Of a DNA stretch of 64,000 nucleotides, positions 52,609 to 61,063 are shown piece by piece. How positions within the stretch are numbered: the first letter of the stretch is position 1; each line of letters starts with the position of its first letter. The translations under genes were made by a program, and so were the position numbers. The notes beneath the pieces were generated by a model. The model was not told the origin of the DNA, made no database searches, and was given only the letters and a program-made list of their open reading frames with translations. The stretch is from Euwallacea fornicatus (Eukaryota; Arthropoda; Insecta; Coleoptera; Curculionidae), in assembly GCF_040115645.1 (NCBI RefSeq), contig NC_089551.1, forward strand, positions 1,240,001 to 1,304,000. Reading direction: 5' to 3'.

Positions 52609-54885
52609 TCACTCGCTGACCCCCTCACTGTCCTCATCTGAGTCCTTTAGTGCAGCCGTCGCCCTATCACCTTTCCTTCCTTTTCTCGTCTCTAAATCCG
52701 AATCGTCTTCATCTGATGAATATATGGGAGCTGAAATCAAAGATTAATTAGCAGTATTCCAACAAATTTTTGACTCACCTTTAGCTGCAGCTGCGGCTGC
52801 TCCTTTATATTTGTTTTTAATAGCACTAATTGAAATGACCCCTTCGTCATCACTGCCTTCCTCCTCCCTAAACGAGTCTCTAGCCGTATGAGCACGAGAC
52901 GCCCCATCGCTTTTTCTGCGTGTGGTCTTTGGTCTCACGTTTTGCCTGCGCAGCTTTTCCTCTTCTTTCTGAAAATGATCATCAAAATTTCAACTTCTAA
53001 GTACAAAATTTAAACCTACAAACCTTAAGCCTTTCCGCACGATCGTTGTCAGGGTCCACGCCCACTTGAGAGAGAATCTTGATTCCTGAAGTTTTTTGTG
53101 ATCTATCGGCTAGAGACAAAGTCATTTTTCTGTGAGTGAAACTCTCTGTTGAGTGTGGTCTGAAGCTGAGTTTTGTGCGAAAAACTGCTTGACCTTGGAG
53201 ACCAGTTCCTTGACGGATAAACATGTGATTGTGATCGCCCTAGAATTTGTCAATAATCTTTGAGAATTCGCAAACAATTATATTAAAAAACCTGTAGGGG
53301 TTGTCTATAGACGTCGAAAATTTCAGATCCTAAGTGAAGGCTATAAGACCCGTCTGACCAACGTACAAAACGGGCGTTTGATTCTTTTTTTATGTTACCC
53401 TCTTTATCCAGAACATCTCGCCACCTTATAGTATTCTCAACTTTCAATTTCAGCCTGGCTCGACCTGATCGCACATAAAATCACTAGAAAAATGTCAATC
53501 ACATATATATTCACTTACCCTCCTCGTCCAAAGTTTCTTCTTCATCAATTTCGTCTTCATAAGATTCTGGATCAAATGGCCTGGTTTCTACAGATAAGAA
53601 ATTGGGTAATTTAACAAAGTTCAAGTCCCTTCCCAAATCGTAGTTGATTTTGGGTACTTCCACATCAATTCTAGTTTCTGGAATTGGCTCTGGCTCGTTT
53701 TCCTTCTCCTCCTCAATATCGTCTCCTACTCGTCTAACGTCTTCGTCCTCATCCCCAGAGAGGCGTTTTTCAGGGCTCCTGCTGCGACTGCGTGAACCAC
53801 TTCTGCTACGACTACGTCTCAATGGTACCTCAGTTTCAGACTTTGCCTTTTCAGCATCGCTGTCATCGCTTATGTCGTCAGCGTCATCTCCAAAAATTGC
53901 GGCCGCACTTATGCCTGGTGAAACAAATATTGAATCTTTGCTGAATTATGACGAAAATTCCCTTACCTTTATCCTCTGCCGTTTCAAACTCGTCTTCACT
54001 ATCAGAATCAATCAATCCAGGCTTCTTTTTAACCTTGTCTTCATTAGCACTATTCTTTTCCTTATCACTATTAGGGGATCCAGGTTCATCTATCTCCAAA
54101 TTTGGGCTATTTGACCTTGATCGACTTTTACTCCTTACATGTGAATGGGAGTGTGACCTGCTTCTTGATCTACTTCTTGAGTGACTTTTTGACTTCAATC
54201 TAGACTTTGATCTTTCTCTCGAAGGCGATCTTGACCGTTCAAGGCTTTTAGACTTTGATCTACTTCGCGACTTCGATTTTTCCATTCTATTTGATTCTCT
54301 AGATCTTGACCGACTTCTGAATTTTGAGTCTCCCGCACTTTTGGATCTGGATCTCGATTTTGACCTGGATTTGGACCTCTCCTTAGAGGGTGATCTCGAT
54401 CGATCTACGCTGTTCGATTTAGATATTGAGGGACTTTTAGAATGAGATCTGGAGCGGCTCTTAGATTTTGAATGAGACCGTGACCGACTTTTGGATTTAG
54501 AGTGAGACCTGGAGCGGCTTTTAGACTTTGAGTGAGACCTAGATCGGCTTTTAGATTTGGATCGAGATCTGGAACGGCTCTTGGATTTCGAGTGAGATTG
54601 AGAACGGCTTTTAGATTTAGAGCGAGATCTAGAGCGACTTTTAGAGTGGGATCTTGAATGACTAGACCTGGATCTACTCCTAGATGCTGCCGACCTAGAC
54701 CTAGATCTATTTGGAATGAAATTAAAGGCAAAATGAGCTATACTTAGAAAAAAAATAGTAAAGGAGACTTGCCTAGATTTCCTAGAGTCTGGGGTATTGG
54801 AGCGCAATCTGGCCTCCTGTGGGGAAGCTTTAGGGAGAGGACTTTCGCTTCTATTCGACTCATTATCAGAGCCACTTTCGGACAT
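52609..54885 (-). CDS. LEO1: LEO1, RNA polymerase II-associated Paf1 complex subunit, with a large RS domain
   Basis: A Paf1-complex subunit acting in transcription elongation and histone modification (Atu in flies). Seven exons on the minus strand: 54885-54773, 54706-53967, 53914-53519, 53464-53292, 53239-53024, 52968-52779, 52730-52609 (649 residues). The Leo1 core is clear: [73 protein letters not shown] and [14 protein letters not shown]. The N-terminal region is dominated by about 180 residues of arginine/serine repeats, partly a 10-residue unit repeated in the DNA with a 30-bp period (about 54440-54650). Intron 1 (54772-54707, 66 bp) has a GC donor; unspliced it stays open and would insert 22 hydrophobic residues. 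Confidence 0.92.
54440..54650 (-). repeat. 30-bp coding tandem repeat in LEO1 RS domain
   Basis: About seven imperfect copies of a 30-bp unit, each coding a variant of [10 protein letters not shown]. Third-base changes between copies are frequent, so the protein pattern is better kept than the DNA. Confidence 0.7.
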
Positions 54886-55349
54886 TATTAAATTGTTTTA
54901 AAATTTTTTCTTTACAATTTAAAGAAACACATCCGCTAACCCTAGCCTTAGCCTCAAATTTTGGTTAAATTTACTATTTACTTTTATCACTGCAAATGCA
55001 CAGGCGCGTTATACACATTAAAATTAATTGACGTATCATTTTGTCTTTTTTATTAAGCATGATCAAGAAAGAGATGAAGAAGTGTACAGATCTCAATAGG
55101 TATTCGGTTTTCAAGGTCAAGGACTTTCGTTTAATTTTAAAAAATTACAGAATATAATTATAAAAGGCATTAATACAAAATTTTGTCATTTTGTTCTAAA
55201 AGAAAATACAGTCCCACCATGTACTCTTAAAAATGCTGTTTAAAAATTCCTATTTATCTAACGATAAATAGTGTTGCTCAAGTAGTCCAAAGGCCGTATA
55301 TATCAAATAAATCCGAACCTGAACTAACTTGAACTAACAGCTAATAATT
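54886..55349. promoter_or_regulatory. Divergent promoter region of LEO1 and UPF0598 gene
   Basis: 464 bp between the two start codons, AT-rich. No named element. Confidence 0.4.
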
Positions 55350-56048
55350 ATGATCCTCAGGTTTGCGAAGCCCGTTTTCAGGCTCCATATAAACCAAACC
55401 CAGTTAGTCCGGAACATATCTTATATCCAAGGCCAGGAACCTAAACCCAAAGTTCGAGAGTACTTTTATTTTATTGATCACCAAGGAATGGTAGGTACCA
55501 GTTGTTTAACTGTGTGATTCACGCAATATTGAGTGCAGTAGCTGTTTCTAGATGACTCTAGAATGAAAAACTTCACTTCGTGTTTCAAAGAAAAGAAATT
55601 CCTTCGCTTCTTCTTTAACCAACTGCGTTTAAACACCACAGACCGGTATCCAGAATTTCCCTATCTGTCTATATGTGGCAAAGAAAGAAATTTTGTGAGG
55701 TGTGACGACTGCCCAATTGTATTTACCCACATTATAAAACAGTCTGATAAATATCTGCTTGCACACAACCATGCAGGGGAGCTGTTGACAGTGCCTTTTG
55801 AGCCTCATAAAGTGTTTATGAAACCCGAGACTGGGCGAGTATATCACCCAGCTCAAGAACGAGCTGGTTCGATTGGATTAGTGAGATCTAAGCTTGCCAT
55901 AGAGTTTAGCAGTCACTTCACATTTGGTCAAGGAGAGGAGAATCCTCCCACTGAGTTTCAATTTATGGGAGAGACTTTGAAGTTAGATAGTAAGTGGTTT
56001 TATGAAGCCCTCAATTTGGGCAGAAGAGAAAATAAAGAAATTATTTAG
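55350..56048 (+). CDS. UPF0598 family protein (C8orf82 homolog)
   Basis: A conserved animal protein of unknown function, thought to be mitochondrial. Two exons: 55350-55490 and 55542-56048 (215 residues). Recognised by YFYFIDHQGMLFLDDSRMKN, PYLSICGKERNFVRCDD, LAHNHAGELLTVPFEPHKVF and RVYHPAQERAGSIGLVRS. The N-terminus (MILRFAKPVFRLHINQ) is basic and amphipathic, compatible with mitochondrial import. The acceptor is a tandem CAGTAG: only the second AG keeps the frame, because using the first would add an immediate TAG stop. Its stop codon lies just 75 bp from that of the opposing gene, so the 3' ends probably overlap. Confidence 0.9.
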
Positions 56049-56123
56049 GAAAAATTATTTTATATTGCAATTAATAACAGAGTTAAAATTTCAAATATTG
56101 CACAACTATAAACAAATAATAAC

Positions 56124-57218
56124 CTAAGTACTCTCTTTAGTTCCATTATCCAAGGGTGGTGTTTCAGGTCTTTCCAAAGGCTTGTATAGACCAGGCAGCA
56201 CCCAGGAATATCCATTTTTTCCTTTTCCTTCTGTTTGTTGCATAAATGCAAGCATTTTTTCTTTTTTGTGCAAGTCTGGATTGAATTGATCAAAAAATAT
56301 GTAATGCTTATCTTCAGTGGGTGGAGCCTCATGCAGGTGCTCTTTGTTCTGTTGGATAAATTGCTGAACTTGGGCAGTGAAAACTTCCTTGTTATTCAGC
56401 AGCCTAGAAAAATAACTCTAATTATATTTTTAAACTTGGGGGATTTCAAACCTACAAATCACTGGCTTCTTTATTGACTGCATGGCTGGTGCTATTTTCC
56501 ACATTTAAAAATATCCATTGTATGTATTTTAAGACCTGCCATAGGTGTTCATTTTTATTCCATGTTGGAAAGGCAACTTGTAGATTTAGTTCCCTTGTTT
56601 CTGGGTTTATTGCAGGGTGGATTAGTTTTGATTGGAATATTACTTTCTAAAAAAAAAAATTGTTTGTTTGGCCAGACATTTAAAATTGACTTACTGGATG
56701 TTCAGAGTCAGGAAAGTTTTCATCTAACAGAATATTAAACCTGAAAACTCCATCTTTGTAAGGCCCATTTCTGGCAAATATAACACCAAACCAAACTAAA
56801 AAAAGATTTATGTATAACATGATTTAGTTACCACTTTAAGTTCCAATACCTAAAGGATTTTCTCTGGACGGAATCACGTAAATGCCTTGTATATCTTCAG
56901 TCTGGATCATTTTGCTGTAATAATTACACATCTACAGGGTACATAAATGATACATTTTAGAAACTTACTATTCGGCCAATATTACATATTCCTGTCTATA
57001 ACTCTTGTAAATCTTATTGAGGTCCTCATTCTGTCTACCAAATAAGTTGTTTCGGTCAATTTCAGGGGGTGGTAAGACCTTCCTCAAGGACTCTTGTCTT
57101 GTAAGTGATGATCCTTCAATCTGTATATTAAACGGTACGTTAAAGTGGCAATTCTTGGTGGTTTAAGTGAAAGTGGTGTTACCTTTGGCTCCTTTTTTAC
57201 TTGTGAAGGGGAGAACAT
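56124..57218 (-). CDS. cbx: Crossbronx / AKT-interacting protein, inactive E2-like protein
   Basis: A UBC-fold protein without the catalytic cysteine, homologous to AKTIP/Ft1 of the FTS-Hook-FHIP complex that links cargo to dynein. Six exons on the minus strand: 57218-57183, 57120-56969, 56914-56850, 56795-56695, 56646-56456, 56403-56124 (274 residues). Family blocks are [71 protein letters not shown] and [10 protein letters not shown]. The position normally holding the E2 active Cys has none. The exon 5 donor is GTAGGT at 56455; the nearby alternative AG|GT three bases on would put a TAG stop in frame. It diverges from COQ3. Confidence 0.92.
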
Positions 57219-57677
57219 AGTGGAAAAATAAAACTAAAAACGTATTGCCAGAATCCGTGTAAAACATAATCATTAACTGTTTGCTTATTGCTATCGCTAG
57301 ATAACGCGGGATGTCGAATTATCGTTCAGCTCACATTAATATTACTCATAAATTATGCCATCTTAATCGATATTTATTAATTATTAATAAGAGAAATTTG
57401 TTGAATTGTTGACGTTAAATCTGTTGGAGATGACAGGTTAAACAGCAGGACATATGTAAGTTACCGTATGAAGATCATACTGTTGTCGCACTTCATGGCT
57501 TCATATAGCGTAGAAATGAGTGAAATAGAATGATACTATATAACGATCCGACAATTATTTTAAATAACCAAATTTTGAGGTTATATTCGTTAAAATTTTG
57601 CGATAGTGAGGAAATATCTTTGTTATTAAATGGTTTCTTTAACCAAAACGCAATAAACTCTGTTCTATTCTTAAACC
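57219..57677. promoter_or_regulatory. Divergent promoter region of crossbronx and COQ3
   Basis: 459 bp between start codons pointing away from each other; AT-rich, no named element. Confidence 0.4.
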
Positions 57678-58944
57678 ATGATAATCCACAGTTTTAAAAG
57701 GGCTCTCGCGTCCATCCCCTTTCAAAGCAGGTAAATATTTCCACGCAAAAACTACATCTTGGAAAGTAATGTTTCCATACTTTAGATTGCATTCTGCAAC
57801 AAGTACAGTAGATTCCTTAGAAATTAAACAATTCGAAAAGTTCACCCACCAATGGTGGGACGAGTTTGGTCCCATGAAAGGTTTGCACGCCTTAAATAGG
57901 ATTAGAGTTCCATTTATAAGAGATGGTCTTATAAATGAGGGAGCAGTTGCCCAAGAGAATATCAACACTGCATTGCCATTGAAGGGCTTGCGTTTATTAG
58001 ATATTGGTTGTGGTGGTAAGTATTTACTAATTGAAGGCGGAATATTCCAGAATATAAAAAGTTGAGTTAGAACGTTTTCATGTAAAAAAAAACCAGGCAG
58101 GTTTACAATGTCCTTTCCTCAGTGCTGATTTTCCATTAAGGCTCTTTTAGTGCTTGGTTTATCAGTTTTTGTCTATTAAGAGTTTGGAACTTTAAAATTG
58201 CTTTTTTTGTAAGAAATATTCCCCTCACTCTTTCCATTTATGTCTCCTATGGTTTTCAATTCTTTATTAGTTCATCCTTTCATATGTACTTCACAATGCA
58301 ACATTATCCTCTCACAGGCGGTATTCTGTCAGCACATTTGTCACGAATAGGAGCTCAAGTCACTGGTATAGATGCAAACTCTGCCATTATTGATGTGGCA
58401 AAACAGCATGCTAAAGATAATAATCTTGATGTTGCTTATTTTTATACTTCTGTAGAAGACCATTCCAAAGAAAATAGTTTAAAGTATGATGTTATAACTG
58501 CATCAGAAATTATAGGCAAGAGACCATTATTGACTCATATATTTGGTTTTAAAAGAATGAAAATTACAGAACATGTAACAGAGAAAGAGAAATTTATTTC
58601 TGCATGCTCTGACTGTTTGAAGCCTTCAGGTTCTATGTTTATTACCACAATGAGCAAAACTTTATTAGCAAATTTTCTGGGCATTTTTGTGGTTGAAGAT
58701 GTGATTGACCTGGTGCCTAAAGGCACTCATCAGTTTCATAAATTTATTCAACCACACAAATTGCAGAGAATCATTGAAGATCGTAAGTAATCTGTATTGA
58801 ATTAATTCATTTTGGCACACTTATGTAACAGGCAATTTCGAAACCAAACTAATCCATGGAATGTTTTATAATATTTTGACGAATGAATGGAATTGGTGTT
58901 CAAATACTTCAGTGAACTACTGCTTACATGCTGTAAAGAGGTAA
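57678..58944 (+). CDS. Coq3: Ubiquinone biosynthesis O-methyltransferase, mitochondrial
   Basis: SAM-dependent enzyme performing both O-methylations in coenzyme Q synthesis, on the matrix side of the inner membrane. Five exons: 57678-57730, 57786-58015, 58318-58515, 58570-58782, 58832-58944 (268 residues). The N-terminus (MIIHSFKRALASIPFQS) is a mitochondrial presequence. Family blocks are FTHQWWDEFGPMKGLHALN, SAM motif I LLDIGCGGGILS, ASEIIEHV, SLFITT-like SMFITTMSKT, and VPKGTHQFHKF. Intron 3 (58516-58569, 54 bp) begins with GCAAGA and ends in TTACAG. Splicing it restores the conserved ASEIxEHV; unspliced, the frame stays open and 18 residues are inserted there. Confidence 0.93.
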
Positions 58945-58955
58945 TGGAGTTTTTT

Positions 58956-58961
58956 AATAAA
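58956..58961 (+). terminator. Poly(A) signal of COQ3
   Basis: AATAAA 11 bp after the COQ3 stop codon. Confidence 0.6.
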
Positions 58962-59164
58962 GGATTTGTTGTTGTTTGATTAAAGTTGTTCTTTTATTTG
59001 TTCAATTCTGGTCGTTGACAGTTTTTTCGCAATTTTCGTCACGTTGCAGAAATCATTGATATCATCAAAGTCAAGCTGTAGAGCCACATTTGCTTCATCT
59101 CATTATTTAAATAAGCTTGCAAGTTTCCCTATCCAAATTAGTTATATCTGCTAATAGTTAACAC

Positions 59165-59345
59165 ATACCTTCTCAGCAATAGCCCTCGAATTGCTTGTCG
59201 TGTCCTTCTTTGTTGCGTAAGGGCATAAGGGCCCCTTTATTCTCTAGAAACAATTCATATGGATGATCAACTTCCATTACCCTTCCACTGTCCATCAGCA
59301 ATAATTTAATAGTTTTCTCCGTTAATTGTGGCTATATGGGAGGGT
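59165..59345 (-). pseudogene. Decayed fragment of an ABCC/MRP4-like transporter C-terminus
   Basis: Read on the minus strand from about 59312, the DNA codes KLLLMDSGRVMEVDHPYELF, matching the end of the second nucleotide-binding domain (compare [19 protein letters not shown] in the intact gene 2 kb further). The frame soon meets a TGA; a shifted frame then resembles the helical tail (SNSRAIAEK). No Walker or signature motif is present nearby, so only one damaged exon remains. It is more like a separate ABCC paralog than a copy of its neighbour. Confidence 0.5.
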
Positions 59346-59900
59346 TCACGTGACCAAATATCATATTACTAATGCTGCAGCCACGTGACGTGCAACATAC
59401 CAATCGACAAACCTAATAATTCTATAATTTGTGTCGATGGTGTATATACGCGTTAAACAGTTTATATTTTTGTTTTTGCCTGTTGTTGAGGTCTTTTCTT
59501 GTTAAGCACCTCTTAAAATTGCATAATTAACGATTTAAGGCGGCAAACAATTTCAAATATTCGCCGAGAGCCCGCCCAATGACTGTGAGGATAATTGCGA
59601 TTATTTCATTGGTCGGAAGCAGAACGCATTAATCTTGAACAACCCTTCTCATTCTCACGCTGCTTTGCGTGTTAAACAGAGAAAGAAATGTACGAGCTTG
59701 TCGCACACGATTGGTGTGGTTCCTAGGATAGTTTTGATTGCTGAGCCGCCAAGGTGGACGTATAACGCCATATTTAAATTGCAATTTAGATAATTTTTTA
59801 TTTTAATAATTGTGAAATTTAGGGGAATAACGTTAAAAGGTATGTAGTATTTCCTTTCAGACACTTATTAACTGGTTCTTTACTAATAAGTATTACACAA

Positions 59901-59934
59901 GTCGTAATAGAGGTAGATGTACCTCTATTACGAC
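59901..59934. repeat. Perfect 15-bp inverted repeat with 4-base loop
   Basis: GTCGTAATAGAGGTA at 59901-59915 is followed by GATG and then by its exact reverse complement at 59920-59934. The transcript of either strand would form a compact hairpin. It is in intergenic DNA with no gene nearby. Confidence 0.75.
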
Positions 59935-61063
59935 AGCAAACAGGACCACCAAGAGGATTCCAACAAATTGTCATTTCTTTGCACCCCTTTATGACCTTTA
60001 ATTTTTTAGTCGAATAAATTGATTTTTCCAGATTATATTCTTCGTAGACGAGTAAAATTAGACGAATTACTGAATTAGATTTTAAGGCTTTCGACTTAAA
60101 TGGAAATTGCCCCAATATTGGGTGGATTTTTTTCGCCAAGTTTTCAAGAAACCCATTGTTTATATTATTTTTCTTACTGTATGAAGCGGATATAATAACA
60201 GAAAAACTTGCTCAAACTGAATCGTTGCCAGAAACGATGAACTCGCGTAAGGATTTATTACTTTCCTTTTTCGTTTCTCAGCTTCTTTTACGCCCTTCAT
60301 GATTTACTTTTTAAGTTTGAAGTCAACACTTTACTGAGTAATACCCTCGGTTCAAGTGTGAAAATCGATGTATGTAAATATTTGTATTGAAAATTGCGTT
60401 TTAATTTCGATGATGTGGAACTGGGCTCATGCCAGCTCTTCCTTGGCCGTAGAAAGAGGGTTGAACTAAATTTGCTTTGAAAGCATTTTGAGCTGTAAAC
60501 GTCGAATAAAGTAATTTAATGTAATGCGCGCCTCAGAAGATTAATTCAGACACCAGGTAAATGATAAAAGCACAAGAACGTGGCAAAAAGGCAGAGGTGG
60601 TGTTAATAGTGTCTAGTTGTATTAAATTAATTTTTTTTTAATACTGATAGGATAGGGCAGACTGAGGTATGATACCAAAACCAGGCTGTCAAACTGGTTG
60701 CTTTGCCACCCCAAGAAAACCACAACATATTCAAATTTTAGCGAATAATGTTCTTTGCATTCACGAACGTGCTTAACATACATTCCAAATGAACTGCACG
60801 AGTAGATAAACCTTGAAGTCTATATGGTCCGTAAGAAATCGACATGGGTATCGATCGGTTAATATTTGGGGACAAAAAATTCATAGTAGATAAAAAAAAA
60901 CACTTCGCGATTTTCGAATATACAAGTTTATTCCAGGGCTGAATTTGAATTCCTGCAGATAAAAAAATGATCTTACATTGCCAGAGTCGTATCATTACAA
61001 ATACTAGCTAGAAAACGTGCAAAAACACACTAAAGTAGTATCTACTTTTTCCTGTATTCATCC

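Larger units (their letters stand above)
58962..61063. other. Intergenic region between COQ3 and the ABC transporter
   Basis: No intact gene. It holds a decayed ABC transporter exon (59165-59345) and a perfect 15-bp hairpin (59901-59934); the rest is AT-rich and includes the 3' UTR of the ABC transporter. Confidence 0.5.

Noticed and set aside
58284..58790. COQ3 exon 3 read through as one long exon
   Set aside because: The conserved methyltransferase motif is broken by 18 unrelated residues unless the GC-AG intron at 58516-58569 is removed. Retention as a minor isoform is kept open as a finding.
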